NCBI RefSeq assembly: GCF_029891735.1
Contig: NZ_JANQDH010000108.1
Span: 1-64,000, forward strand
DNA: 64,000 bases
Reading direction: 5' to 3'
Source of the DNA: Chrysosporum bergii ANA360D
GTDB taxonomy: Bacteria; Cyanobacteriota; Cyanobacteriia; Cyanobacteriales; Nostocaceae
Within the stretch, counting starts at the first letter, position 1. The number at the start of each line of letters is the position of its first letter. A model generated the notes under the pieces. The model saw only the letters and a list, made by a program, of their open reading frames with translations. It had not been told where the DNA came from and made no database searches. Position numbers and translations under genes: made by a program. Positions 46,472 to 55,970 of the stretch are shown here, in pieces.

Positions 46472-47167
46472 ATGATAATAATAATGCCAAATGTAGTTTA
46501 TAGACAACAAACCAATATTTACAACCTGTTATTACATTGGCTATCACAGCAAATTAGTCATGAAACCTTAACATGGCTAGAGCAAACAACAGAACAAATC
46601 ACCCATCAAACAATTTTCCAGACATTTAGTCTCACACCTCATCACATAGGCAAACAACCACTACAACTCAGCCCCAAAGACCGACAAGCTGTAGCAGACA
46701 TGGAAGATGGTTGGTGTCCTAGTCATTGGAGAGTAGACCAAACCGCTCGCACTTTATTAGTTTTAGCCCTAGCCGAGAAATACCCAAATAAATATCAGCA
46801 AATATTAGAGCAGTTATTCACCACCGCAGACTTGGAAGAATTAATTGCCTTATATCAAGCCTTACCACTGCTCCCCGACCCAGAAAAACTACAAAACCGA
46901 GCTGCCGAAGGAGTACGCAGCAATATTACCACAGTTTTTGATGCGATCGCCCTACGCAATCCGTACCCAGCCCGGTACTTTTCCAATGCTGCATGGAATC
47001 AAATAGTATTAAAAGCCTTACATTTAGGGAGACCGCTTCATTTAATTTCTGGGCTTCAACTCCGGGTTAATAAGGACCTCAGCAAAAAGTTAATCAACTA
47101 CGCCCACGAACGCCACAGCGCCCATCGTCCCATCCCCGCCCAAATTTGGCAACTAGTAGAGCCTTGA
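46472..47167 (+). CDS. eboA: EboA family protein
   Basis: 231 residues from the ATG at 46472 (or ATG 46484); an upstream TTG reading through the terminator is rejected. Mostly helical; the central WCPSHWRVDQTARTLLVLALAEKYP and late RNPYPARYFSNAAWNQIVLKALHLGRPLHLI segments mark the EboA family. No catalytic motif is visible. In Nostoc the ebo genes are needed to deliver the scytonemin monomer to the periplasm. First gene of the ebo part of the cluster, 35 bp before eboB. Confidence 0.85.
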   Translation: MIIIMPNVVYRQQTNIYNLLLHWLSQQISHETLTWLEQTTEQITHQTIFQTFSLTPHHIGKQPLQLSPKDRQAVADMEDGWCPSHWRVDQTARTLLVLALAEKYPNKYQQILEQLFTTADLEELIALYQALPLLPDPEKLQNRAAEGVRSNITTVFDAIALRNPYPARYFSNAAWNQIVLKALHLGRPLHLISGLQLRVNKDLSKKLINYAHERHSAHRPIPAQIWQLVEP

Positions 47168-47202
47168 CCAATAACTATTACCTATTCCCTGTATGATGTT
47201 TT

Positions 47203-48138
47203 ATGATGTTTATTGACCCCCACATACACATGACCTCCCGCACCACCGACGACTATGAAAAAATGAGCCAAGCAGGTATAGTCGCCGTCATTGAACCAGC
47301 ATTTTGGTTAGGACAACCCCGGACTAACATTGGTTCCTTTCAAGATTATTTCAGCAGTCTATTGGGCTGGGAGAGATTCCGCGCCTCTCAATTTGGCATT
47401 AAACACTACTGCACCATAGGTTTAAATTCCAAAGAAGCCAATAACGAAGCCTTAGCAGCAGCAGTCATGGAAATACTGCCCTTGTATGCTTGTAAACAAG
47501 GTGTAGTAGCCATTGGAGAAATTGGCTATGATGACATCACCCCAGCAGAAGATAAATATTTTCGCCTCCAACTAGAACTAGCCAAACAACTAAACAAACC
47601 GGTGATGATACACACCCCCCACCGGGATAAAAAAGCCGGAACAATACGCAGCATGGATGTTTGTGTTGAACATGGCTTAGATCCAAACCTAGTCATCATA
47701 GACCATAACAACGAAGAAACCGTAGCAGAAGTGTTAGAACGAGGTTTTTGGGCAGCTTTCACAATTTACCCCCATACCAAAATGGGCAACGCCCGCATGG
47801 TAGAAATTATCCGGGAATATGCAGGAAACACCCCCACCGGACGTGACAACATCCAACGAATAATTATAGATAGTAGCGCTGACTGGGGAATTAGCGACCC
47901 CTTAGCAGTCCCCAAAACAGCTTGGTTAATGCTAGAGCGAGGAATACCCCAGGAAGATGTAACAGCCGTGTGTTATCAAAATGCCCTTTCTGCCTATAGC
48001 CAGAGCGGAGAGATAACAGGATCACACTGGCTAGAAACAGTCCCCATCGACCAGCGCCAAAAGTTTCATGACAATTCAATACTCAGGGGACAAGAACCAA
48101 TAGTAGATTTTTGCCCTGAAAACACATTAATTTCATAA
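47203..48138 (+). CDS. eboB: EboB, TatD-like metal-dependent hydrolase
   Basis: 311 residues, two adjacent ATG codons. TIM-barrel amidohydrolase: N-terminal FIDPHIHMTSRTTDDYEKM with the HxH metal pair, IGEIGYDDI, PVMIHTPHRDK, IIDHNNEETV and a late IIDSSADWG with the catalytic Asp. All expected metal ligands of the TatD type are present, so it should be active; the substrate within the ebo pathway is not known. 14 bp before eboC. Confidence 0.9.
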   Translation: MMFIDPHIHMTSRTTDDYEKMSQAGIVAVIEPAFWLGQPRTNIGSFQDYFSSLLGWERFRASQFGIKHYCTIGLNSKEANNEALAAAVMEILPLYACKQGVVAIGEIGYDDITPAEDKYFRLQLELAKQLNKPVMIHTPHRDKKAGTIRSMDVCVEHGLDPNLVIIDHNNEETVAEVLERGFWAAFTIYPHTKMGNARMVEIIREYAGNTPTGRDNIQRIIIDSSADWGISDPLAVPKTAWLMLERGIPQEDVTAVCYQNALSAYSQSGEITGSHWLETVPIDQRQKFHDNSILRGQEPIVDFCPENTLIS

Positions 48139-48152
48139 AGCAAAACCAAAAC

Positions 48153-49070
48153 ATGAAAAGCGTTAAAGTAAATTCTCAGAGCCTGTGGGCATATCTGCAA
48201 CTAACCCGCCCGGCTAATATAATTACCGCTTGGGCTGACATCCTAGCCGGCATAGCAGCATCAGGTTATCTCACCATCACCCAAGACCCCCCACCATGGA
48301 ACTTTATCCCTCCAGTGTGGTTACTGATAGCCACCACTGGTTTATATGGCGGAGGCGTTGTACTTAATGACCTATTCGACATGGAAATAGATTTGTTAGA
48401 GCGACCAGAGCGCCCCATCCCTGGGGGTACAGCATCCCCTCAAGTAGCAGCCCTTCTGGGGGGTTGGCTGTTAAGTGTAGGTATAGTGGCTGCCTCTCAA
48501 GTTTCTTTTTTTAGTGGTGGGTTGGCTTTGACTATAGCAGCAGCGGCTTTATTTTATAATGCCTTTGGCAAGCACTATACTATTCTTGCTCCCATTAATA
48601 TGGGCTTATGCCGTGGGGGTAACTTGCTGTTAGGTGTCAGCATCACGCCGGCAATAGTGGGAGAATATTGGTTTTTAGCATTGATTTCCATTGTTTACAT
48701 AGCCGCTATTACTCTTTTAAGTCGAGAAGAAGTGCATGAAGCGCATCTGACTACAGCAGTAATGGCACTGTTGATGATAGTGATGGTGATTTTAGGTTTG
48801 TTAACCCTGGGACTATTCACAAACTACCATCTTTTAACAGCCCTACCCTTCCTGATATTTTTCATGATTCAAATCTTGTCACCCCTAATTAATGCTCTGC
48901 AACAACCCACCCCTGAATATATGAGATTAGCGGTTAAAAGTGGGGTTATATCAGTAATTATATTAGATAGTTGTTTAGTTGCTGGGTTTGCAGGTTGGAT
49001 ATGTGGGTTACTGGTTTTGAGCTTGTTGCTTATATCTACTAAACTTTCACAAATATTTGCAGTAACCTAA
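48153..49070 (+). CDS. eboC: EboC, UbiA-family prenyltransferase
   Basis: 305 residues, about eight membrane helices. The first Asp-rich motif NDLFDMEIDLLERPERPIPGG and the second-region AINMGLCRGGNLLLG/SREEVHEAH segment match UbiA enzymes, which transfer a prenyl chain to a small acceptor at the membrane. In the ebo pathway a prenylated lipid carrier is a plausible product. Followed by a 126-bp gap and a glycosyltransferase gene. Confidence 0.92.
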   Translation: MKSVKVNSQSLWAYLQLTRPANIITAWADILAGIAASGYLTITQDPPPWNFIPPVWLLIATTGLYGGGVVLNDLFDMEIDLLERPERPIPGGTASPQVAALLGGWLLSVGIVAASQVSFFSGGLALTIAAAALFYNAFGKHYTILAPINMGLCRGGNLLLGVSITPAIVGEYWFLALISIVYIAAITLLSREEVHEAHLTTAVMALLMIVMVILGLLTLGLFTNYHLLTALPFLIFFMIQILSPLINALQQPTPEYMRLAVKSGVISVIILDSCLVAGFAGWICGLLVLSLLLISTKLSQIFAVT

Positions 49071-49196
49071 ATACAGTCAAAATAATTATCCCTAATATCA
49101 TATTCGCTTAATGATCTTCTTGTAACACAAGCATCCTGCTTATTAATTTTGAATACTGCTGATTTAATTACAGTGCCCGCCAAACATTAACATTCT

Positions 49197-50459
49197 ATGC
49201 ACATTTTAATTTATTCCTACAACTACTACCCAGAACCAATTGGAATTGCCCCTTTAATCACTGAATTAGCAGAAGGACTAGTTAAGCAAGGTCATAAAGT
49301 CCGCGTAGTTACGGGGATGCCCAACTATCCCCAACGCCAAATTTACCAGGGATATCAAGGTAAATGGTACTTAACTGAAGAAAAAAATGGTGTGATAATT
49401 CAGCGCAGTTATCTACACATTAAAAACAAACCCAAGCTATTAGACCGCCTATTGCTAGAGTTAAGCTTTATCTGTACAAGTCTACCACAGGCACTCAAAC
49501 ACAACCCACCGGATATAATTTTATTAACAACTCCCCCTTTACTAGCTTCTTTACCAGTCAGCTTGCTAAGTCGGCTATATAAAGCCCCAGTGGTGCTAAA
49601 TGTGCAAGATATTCTTCCCCAAGCTGCCATAGATATTGGATTAATCAAAAATAAATTGATGATTGGACTTTTAACAGCCATAGAAAAATTTGCATATCAC
49701 CAAGCCCACACTATCAGTGTTATTAGTGAAAAGTTTAGACAAAATTTAATTAATAAGGGAGTCCCCCATCAAAAAATAGTTTGCATACCCAATTGGGTCA
49801 ATGTCAATTTTATTCGCCCTACTAATAAAAACAATCAATGGCGAGCCATTCATCAACTAAATAGTAAATTTATCGTACTTTATTCAGGTAATATTGCCTT
49901 AACACAAGGACTAGAAACAGTAGTAGAAGCAGCAGTTCGCCTGGGTGAAATTAAAAATATTGTGTTTGTGATTGTTGGGGAAGCAAAAGCATTACAAAAA
50001 TTGCAGCAATATTGTTTAAGTCGTCAGGCCAATAATGTACTACTATTGCCATTACAGCCACGAGAACAATTACCGCAAATGTTAGCGGCAGCTAATGTGG
50101 GGTTAATTGTGCAAAAACGTAATGTTACTTCATTTAATATGCCTTCAAAAATACCATTGCTGTTAGCTAGTGGTAGCCCTATTGTGGCTTCAGTTCCTAG
50201 AACTGGTACTGCTGCTCAAGCAATTGAACAAAGTGGTGGGGGTATAGTGGTAGAACCAGAATCACCCCAAGCCTTAGCAGATGCAGTAGCGAATTTATAT
50301 CATAATCCCACTTTTGCAGCCAGGCTTGGTGAAAGAGGGAGAAAATTTGCGGTAGAAAACTATTCCTTTGACCAAGCTTTATATGCCTATGAACAGTTAT
50401 TTTCTGATTTAATCTCTAAGCAAAAACCATCTGTGGATATCCTGTCAAAAATGACCTAA
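49197..50459 (+). CDS. GT4-type glycosyltransferase (WcaI-like) in scytonemin cluster
   Basis: 420 residues. GT-B fold of family GT4: N-terminal YSYNYYPEPIGIAPLITELAEGL, EEKNGVIIQRSYLHI, and C-terminal donor-binding YSGNIALTQGLETVVEAA, NMPSKIPLLLASGSPIVAS and VEPESPQALADAV. WcaI-like enzymes build exopolysaccharide. A glycosyltransferase gene sits at the same place in the Nostoc punctiforme cluster, so it is a stable member. It might glycosylate an Ebo intermediate, a sheath polymer or scytonemin itself. Confidence 0.85.
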   Translation: MHILIYSYNYYPEPIGIAPLITELAEGLVKQGHKVRVVTGMPNYPQRQIYQGYQGKWYLTEEKNGVIIQRSYLHIKNKPKLLDRLLLELSFICTSLPQALKHNPPDIILLTTPPLLASLPVSLLSRLYKAPVVLNVQDILPQAAIDIGLIKNKLMIGLLTAIEKFAYHQAHTISVISEKFRQNLINKGVPHQKIVCIPNWVNVNFIRPTNKNNQWRAIHQLNSKFIVLYSGNIALTQGLETVVEAAVRLGEIKNIVFVIVGEAKALQKLQQYCLSRQANNVLLLPLQPREQLPQMLAAANVGLIVQKRNVTSFNMPSKIPLLLASGSPIVASVPRTGTAAQAIEQSGGGIVVEPESPQALADAVANLYHNPTFAARLGERGRKFAVENYSFDQALYAYEQLFSDLISKQKPSVDILSKMT

Positions 50460-50503
50460 ATTACATCAGTTATATAAAATTGAAATATCATCAAATTAAG
50501 CGT

Positions 50504-51364
50504 ATGAACCCAGAACAGCTTAAACAAATTAATCAAAGGTTAGTCACCATAAACCGAAAAATTACTATTATCGGCGGTATGGGCAGAATGGGAAATTTAT
50601 TTAGACAGCAACTTTCAGCAGCAGGTCATTATGTTAGTGTTCTTGAACAAAAAGATTGGGTGTATGCAGACCACCTGTTAAATCAAGCAGATTTAGTGTT
50701 AGTTAGTGTCCCCATTGAAAAAACTGTTGCGGTTATTAAGCGTGCAGCTGAGTATCTATCACCAAATACAGCCTTGTGTGATGTCACTAGTGTCAAAACT
50801 CAGGCTACTCAAGCAATGCTGACATACCATTGTGGCCCTGTAATGGGACTACATCCTATGTTTGGACCTAATGTCAATTCATTCCGAGGACAAAAAGTGG
50901 TGGTGTGTCCAGGTAGAAATGATGATGCTTTTCAATGGTTATTAGATTTAATTACCAAACAGGGGGGTGAACTAATTACCAGCACTCCTGAAGAACATGA
51001 TAAAATGATGGTAATTGTTCAAGCAACTCAGCACTTTTCTAGATTTAGTCTTGGTGTTTTCTTGAGTGCAGTTCAAGTTGACATAGAAAGTAGTTTGTCT
51101 ATGTCAACACCTAGCTATCGTCAAGAAATAGAAATCCTTAAGCGCTTGTTTGCGCAAAACCCTAATTTATGTATTGACATCATACTGGCCACAGAAGAAC
51201 GATGTCAAGCAATTAACTATTTAGCTGATACTTACAGCCGCTTGGCAAGGCTGGTGAGAAAAAAAGACCGTGCTGCATTACTCCAAGAATTTGAAACCGC
51301 CCAGGAATTTATGGGGTTACAAAATAACTCATCTTTAGTATGTTTGTCGGAAACTGGTTATTAA
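50504..51364 (+). CDS. tyrA: Prephenate dehydrogenase, scytonemin-dedicated TyrA
   Basis: 286 residues from the ATG at 50504 (an upstream TTG is less likely). Rossmann domain with IIGGMGRMGNLFRQQL, then VSVPIEKT, and helical domain containing the catalytic His in MGLHPMFGPN and the QATQHFSRFSLG segment. It resembles the TyrA half of the E. coli T-protein but lacks a full chorismate mutase domain. It supplies p-hydroxyphenylpyruvate for ScyA. Four bases before the dsbA-like gene. Confidence 0.92.
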   Translation: MNPEQLKQINQRLVTINRKITIIGGMGRMGNLFRQQLSAAGHYVSVLEQKDWVYADHLLNQADLVLVSVPIEKTVAVIKRAAEYLSPNTALCDVTSVKTQATQAMLTYHCGPVMGLHPMFGPNVNSFRGQKVVVCPGRNDDAFQWLLDLITKQGGELITSTPEEHDKMMVIVQATQHFSRFSLGVFLSAVQVDIESSLSMSTPSYRQEIEILKRLFAQNPNLCIDIILATEERCQAINYLADTYSRLARLVRKKDRAALLQEFETAQEFMGLQNNSSLVCLSETGY

Positions 51365-51368
51365 AATC

Positions 51369-52016
51369 ATGCTGATAGATGTTTTTCACGATACCGCCTG
51401 CCCTTGGTGCAGAATAGGGCAAAAAAACCTTTTTGATGCTTTAGGACAATGGAAGAAAGAACCTGTAAACATTCGTTGGCATCCTTTTTTTCTTGATAGT
51501 TCTATTCCTCCAGAGGGATGTGACTTTCACAGCTTTATGCGGCAGCGAAAAAAACTCACAACTGTACAACTCCAACAAATGTTTAATCATGTGCGTTTGA
51601 TGGGTGAGGCGGTAGGAGTGCAATTCAATTTTGATAAAATTCGTTCGGCTGTTAATACTCGACTTTCTCATCAACTAATTGCCATTGCTTCTACTGATTT
51701 GAGAAATAATATTGTTGAAGCAATTTATCAGGCTTATTTTGAATATGGTTTAAATATTGGTGATGTTGAAGTTTTAGTTAATGTTGGTAAAAGTTATCAA
51801 ATGAATGAAAATTATCTGCGGCAATGTCTCACAGATACTTATAATATTCATATGGTGATTACTGAAGCCAAAAAAGCTCACTTGCAGGGCATTAATAGTG
51901 TACCTTGCTTTATTTTTAATAACCAAATCATGGTCAACGGTTCTCAGTCAGTAAATGTATTACTCCGGGCTTTAAACCGGTCTGCGTTTATAGAGGTATT
52001 GGCAAAACAATGGTAA
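51369..52016 (+). CDS. DsbA/FrnE-like thioredoxin-fold protein
   Basis: 215 residues with CPWC near the N-terminus (DTACPWCRIGQ, Cys 11 and 14) and the cis-Pro loop GINSVPCFIF. FrnE/HCCA-isomerase-type DsbA fold. No signal peptide, so it acts in the cytoplasm unless exported otherwise. A dsbA gene is a standard part of scytonemin clusters; its role is not established. It overlaps eboD by 7 bases, implying coupled translation. Confidence 0.88.
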   Translation: MLIDVFHDTACPWCRIGQKNLFDALGQWKKEPVNIRWHPFFLDSSIPPEGCDFHSFMRQRKKLTTVQLQQMFNHVRLMGEAVGVQFNFDKIRSAVNTRLSHQLIAIASTDLRNNIVEAIYQAYFEYGLNIGDVEVLVNVGKSYQMNENYLRQCLTDTYNIHMVITEAKKAHLQGINSVPCFIFNNQIMVNGSQSVNVLLRALNRSAFIEVLAKQW

Positions 52017-53215
52017 TCAACTTTTCTCCTCAAGCATTTTCTACTAAAGCAGCAATTAGTCAAAATATTACTGTTAATTTTAACTATCAAGTTCACTTTA
52101 CCAAGGATTTATTTGATTTAAAAAATACTACTTTGGTAGAAGTAATCAACCCAGGACAAGAAGCAGGACAGAGCAAAATACTAGTGGTTGTGGATGGAGG
52201 ATTATTAAATTTCCAACCCGCATTACTTGAGCAAATAGAAACATACACTAGTTTCTATGGCGAAATATTAAATTTAGCAGAAAAACCAATTATTGTCCCT
52301 GGGGGAGAGGCTGCGAAAAACCATCGCACTTGCTTAGACCAAATTCATCAAACTATCGACAAAAATGGCTTGTGTCGTCATTCCTACATCATAGCCATAG
52401 GGGGGGGTGCTGTGTTGGATTTGGTGGGATATGCTGCCGCTACTGCCCATCGGGGAATTCGTTTGATTCGAGTTCCTACTACAGTACTCGGACAAAATGA
52501 TTCTGGTGTTGGAGTAAAAAACAGCGTCAATGCCTTTGGGAAAAAGAATTTTTTAGGTACTTTTGCCCCTCCTTATGCAGTGATTAATGATTCAGCTTTT
52601 TTGACTACTTTAACACAACGTGACTGGCGATCGGGTATTGCGGAAGCTGTTAAGGTGGCTTTGATTAAAGATGGTGATTTTTTTGATTTTATTCACACCA
52701 ATACTACAGCCCTCAACCACCGAGAAGGGGAAATAATGCAGCAGCTGATTTATCGCTGCGCCCAATTACACTTACAACACATCGCTAACAGTGGTGATGC
52801 TTTTGAAAGTGGTTCATCCCGTCCTTTGGATTTTGGACATTGGGCTGGTCATAGATTGGAATGTTTGACTAATTATAGTTTACGTCATGGGGAGGCTGTG
52901 GCCATTGGAATGGCTTTAGATAGTACTTATTCTTATTTTCTGGGAAAACTTTCTTACTGGGAACTACAAAAAATAGTTACCACACTAAAGGCGCTGGATT
53001 TTATTTTATATGTGCCAGAGTTAGCTCAATATATATCCGAAGTTGATCACCCCCGGTGTTTATTCCGTGGTTTAAAAGAGTTTCGGGAACATTTAGGGGG
53101 TGAGTTATGTTTGACTTTGCTGGAAGGTATTGGTGAAAGCTGTGAGGTTGATTATGTAAATTTATCTCTGTATCAAAAAGCTGTTTGGCAGTTACAAAAA
53201 TTCGCTCTTAGTTAA
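52010..53215 (+). CDS. eboD: EboD, sugar-phosphate cyclase (dehydroquinate-synthase-like)
   Basis: 401 residues, longer than AroB. NAD-binding IAIGGGAVLDLVGYAAATAHRG, metal ligands Glu in SGIAEAVKVALIKD and His in FGHWAGHRLE and LRHGEAVAIGM. The active-site loop reads NDSGVGVKNSVNAFGKKNF rather than the DSSVGGKTxVN of true AroB; this is nearer to EEVS/DDGS-type cyclases that make cyclitols. Commonly annotated aroB in scytonemin clusters. I infer a cyclitol-type product for the Ebo pathway. Overlaps dsbA start-stop. Confidence 0.85.
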   Translation: MVINFSPQAFSTKAAISQNITVNFNYQVHFTKDLFDLKNTTLVEVINPGQEAGQSKILVVVDGGLLNFQPALLEQIETYTSFYGEILNLAEKPIIVPGGEAAKNHRTCLDQIHQTIDKNGLCRHSYIIAIGGGAVLDLVGYAAATAHRGIRLIRVPTTVLGQNDSGVGVKNSVNAFGKKNFLGTFAPPYAVINDSAFLTTLTQRDWRSGIAEAVKVALIKDGDFFDFIHTNTTALNHREGEIMQQLIYRCAQLHLQHIANSGDAFESGSSRPLDFGHWAGHRLECLTNYSLRHGEAVAIGMALDSTYSYFLGKLSYWELQKIVTTLKALDFILYVPELAQYISEVDHPRCLFRGLKEFREHLGGELCLTLLEGIGESCEVDYVNLSLYQKAVWQLQKFALS

Positions 53216-53218
53216 ATT

Positions 53219-54442
53219 ATGAAAATCGGAACAAATAAAATTTTTGATTTAACTTACTGTACCAATGTTCACCCAGGGGAAGAATGGAAACAAGTTTTGG
53301 CTAATTTAAAGCAATATATCCCCCCCCTGAAGGAGAAACTAGCAAGCCAAAAACCTCTGGGAGTTGGTTTACGTCTGGGGTCGGTGGCTGCACAACAATT
53401 AATCCTCAAACCAACTTTGACAGAATTACAACACTGGTTACAAGAACAACAGTTATATGTGTTTACTGTGAATGGCTTTCCCTACGGGAAATTTCATCAA
53501 CAAGTGGTGAAAGACCAAGTTTATGCACCGGACTGGACAACAAAGGAGCGATACCAGTACACTTTACTACTCACAAGGATTTTGGCAGAGTTATTACCTA
53601 GCGGGGGTGAAGGTAGTATTTCTACTTTACCAGTGTCTTACAAACCTTGGCACAAAACCAGCCAAGGGCGTGCTGCTGTTATGGATAAAGCTAGTGTTTA
53701 CATGGCCCAGTTGGTGGCTGATATGGTTTATATCTATCAACACTATGGTAAGTTGCTGCATTTAGATTTGGAACCAGAACCTGATGGGTTGATTGAAAAC
53801 GGATCTGAGGTGGTGAATTTTTTTCAACAGCATTTACTACCTGTGGGAGGGGCTTTTTTGGTAAAGCATCTGGGGGTTTCTCTGGAAGTTGCGGAGGGCT
53901 ATTTACTTAATCATGTCCGGGTTTGTTATGACACTTGCCATTTTGCTGTGGTGTATGAAAATCCGGTAGTGGTTTTCCAGCAGTTGGGGGCTGTGGGAAT
54001 TCAAGTTGGTAAGGTTCAAGTTAGTGCAGCTTTACGGGTAAATATACCAGATGACTCGCTTTTACGTGGTGAGTTAACCAGACAATTGTATTCTTTTGCT
54101 GATTCTATTTATTTACACCAAGTTGTCGCCCGTGGAGATGATGATAAATTGTTTCATTATCGGGACTTGGGACAGGTTTTACCTCTTCTAGAAAAAACAC
54201 TAGCCCAAGAATGGCGAATACATTTTCATGTCCCTGTTTTTGTGAATGATTATGGTTTGTTGCAGTCTACCCAAGAACATATTACAAGTGTGTTTAAGTT
54301 GCTGCATGATGGCTACAGCTGTACTCATTTAGAAATTGAAACTTACACTTGGGAGGTACTTCCTCCGGGGTTGAAGTTAGATTTATCAGACTCCCTAGCC
54401 AGGGAATATGAATGGGTACAAAAAAATTTTTATTATTTTTGA
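53219..54442 (+). CDS. eboE: EboE, TIM-barrel (xylose isomerase-like) protein
   Basis: 407 residues. TIM-barrel of the sugar phosphate isomerase/epimerase type: LTYCTNVHPGEEWKQVLANL at the start, FTVNGFPYGKFH, LHLDLEPEPDGLIEN, VCYDTCHFAVVYENP, and late VFVNDYGLLQSTQ and LEIETYTWEVLP. Acidic and His residues at barrel ends suggest metal binding. Three bases after eboD, so clearly the same operon. Substrate unknown. Confidence 0.88.
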   Translation: MKIGTNKIFDLTYCTNVHPGEEWKQVLANLKQYIPPLKEKLASQKPLGVGLRLGSVAAQQLILKPTLTELQHWLQEQQLYVFTVNGFPYGKFHQQVVKDQVYAPDWTTKERYQYTLLLTRILAELLPSGGEGSISTLPVSYKPWHKTSQGRAAVMDKASVYMAQLVADMVYIYQHYGKLLHLDLEPEPDGLIENGSEVVNFFQQHLLPVGGAFLVKHLGVSLEVAEGYLLNHVRVCYDTCHFAVVYENPVVVFQQLGAVGIQVGKVQVSAALRVNIPDDSLLRGELTRQLYSFADSIYLHQVVARGDDDKLFHYRDLGQVLPLLEKTLAQEWRIHFHVPVFVNDYGLLQSTQEHITSVFKLLHDGYSCTHLEIETYTWEVLPPGLKLDLSDSLAREYEWVQKNFYYF

Positions 54443-54495
54443 TGACTTTCTAGAAATTCTTCAACAAATATAGCGAATTTTGCCAAAGTAGGTAC

Positions 54496-54579
54496 GGTAG
54501 GGGAACCAGATACCGGCACTACAAGAGTTTTATCATTTACATTTCTATTTCTTTCACCTGCAATGTGCTGTAAATATAG
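54496..54579. repeat. Dispersed repeat copy C, just before eboF
   Basis: GGTAGGGGAACCAGATACC / GGCACTAC head followed by the tail ending CACCTGCAATGTGCTGTAAATATAG. It aligns over the whole 84 bp with copies at 346-430 and 1116-1198. It fills most of the 140-bp gap between eboE and eboF and ends 3 bp before the eboF ATG, thus forms the eboF 5' region. Confidence 0.65.
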
Positions 54580-54582
54580 CTT

Positions 54583-55956
54583 ATGCAAAAAACTGTAGTA
54601 ATTAATTTAGTGGCCTTAACATCAAAACTTCTAGGAGAATATACGCCTTTTCTCAGTCGATGGTCACAAGAACAACAAATATTACCCATCGCCCCTGTGT
54701 TACCTGCTGTGACTTGTACGGTACAGGCTACCTATTTAACAGGTAAGTTACCCCATGAACATGGAATTGTGGGTAATGGTTGGTATTTTCAGGATGAGTG
54801 CGAAATCAAGTTTTGGCGACAGTCTAATAAGTTAATTCAAGCTCCCAAAATATGGGAAGTTGCTAAAGAATTAGATCATAACTTTACCTGCGCTAATTTG
54901 TTTTGGTGGTATAATATGTACTCTACGGCAGATTATACCATCACCCCCCGCCCTATCTACACAGCAGATGGAAGGAAAATACCTGATATATACACTCAAC
55001 CAGGAGATTTGCGATCGCCCCTACAAAAAACCCTTGGCAATTTTCCCCTGTTCAATTATTGGGGACCCAACACGTCTATTCAAGCAAGTAAATGGATAGC
55101 GGAAGCTGCGAAATGGGTAGACAATCATTATCACCCGACTTTAACTTTAATTTATTTACCCCACTTAGACTATTGTTTACAAAAATACGGTACTGATATT
55201 GACAAAATTAAGCAAGATTTACTAGAAATTGATGCAGCTTGTCAAGACTTGATTACGTTTTATCAAAACCGAAACACACAAGTTATAGTTTTATCGGAAT
55301 ATGGAATTACTACTGTTACTCAACCTATCCATATTAATCGCTTACTTCGCCAACACAATTTATTAACAGTGCGGGAAGAACTAGGGGGAGAAAAGTTAGA
55401 CCCAGGAGCTAGTCAAGCTTTTGCAGTGGCTGACCATCAAATTGCTCATGTTTATATTAACAATTCTCTGGTTAGGGATAAAGTGCGATCGCTTTTAGAA
55501 CAAACCCCAGGAATTGCTTATGTTTTAGATGATGTCAGTAAGCAGCAATATCATCTTGCTCACCCCAGGTCAGGGGAACTAATAGCCATAGCCCAGCCCC
55601 ACGCTTGGTTTACTTATTATTACTGGTTTCATGACCACCGCGCGCCAGATTTTGCCAGAACGGTAGATATTCACCGTAAACCAGGTTATGACCCAGTTGA
55701 ATTATTTTTTGACCCCAAAATCAAGTTTCCACGGTTGAAAGTTGCTGGTGAACTCCTCAAAAAACAAATGAATTGGCGTTATTTAATGAATGTTATTCCT
55801 CTCAAAGCCGAGTTAGTGCGTGGTTCTCACGGTTGTATTCCGCCCTCCCCGGAGGAAGGGGCGTTGTTAATTACTTCCCGTGCTGATTTAGTTGATTCTG
55901 CATCAATTAAAGCAACTGATGTATATCAAGTTATTCTTGACCATTTGCAAAAGTAA
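54583..55956 (+). CDS. eboF: EboF, alkaline phosphatase/nucleotide pyrophosphatase family
   Basis: 457 residues. Begins VVINLVALTSKLLGEYTPFL, then the nucleophile loop VTCTVQATYLTGKLPHEHGIVGNG typical of type I phosphodiesterase/nucleotide pyrophosphatases, LIYLPHLDYCLQKYG (metal Asp/His), VLSEYGITTV and DHRAPDFARTVDIHRKPGYD. No signal peptide, so cytoplasmic active site. Expected to hydrolyse a phosphodiester or phosphomonoester intermediate of the Ebo product. Last ebo gene; a strong terminator follows. Confidence 0.9.
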   Translation: MQKTVVINLVALTSKLLGEYTPFLSRWSQEQQILPIAPVLPAVTCTVQATYLTGKLPHEHGIVGNGWYFQDECEIKFWRQSNKLIQAPKIWEVAKELDHNFTCANLFWWYNMYSTADYTITPRPIYTADGRKIPDIYTQPGDLRSPLQKTLGNFPLFNYWGPNTSIQASKWIAEAAKWVDNHYHPTLTLIYLPHLDYCLQKYGTDIDKIKQDLLEIDAACQDLITFYQNRNTQVIVLSEYGITTVTQPIHINRLLRQHNLLTVREELGGEKLDPGASQAFAVADHQIAHVYINNSLVRDKVRSLLEQTPGIAYVLDDVSKQQYHLAHPRSGELIAIAQPHAWFTYYYWFHDHRAPDFARTVDIHRKPGYDPVELFFDPKIKFPRLKVAGELLKKQMNWRYLMNVIPLKAELVRGSHGCIPPSPEEGALLITSRADLVDSASIKATDVYQVILDHLQK

Positions 55957-55970
55957 TTTAGGTGTTAAAC

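Noticed and set aside
52010-53215. Calling this gene aroB
   Set aside because: Fold is the same but the active-site loop and cluster context fit EboD; aroB would overstate a dehydroquinate role.
54433-54601. Minus-strand open frame (about 55 codons) between eboE and eboF with a protein-like end
   Set aside because: Most of it lies in dispersed repeat copy C, it has no start codon, and I recognise no family.
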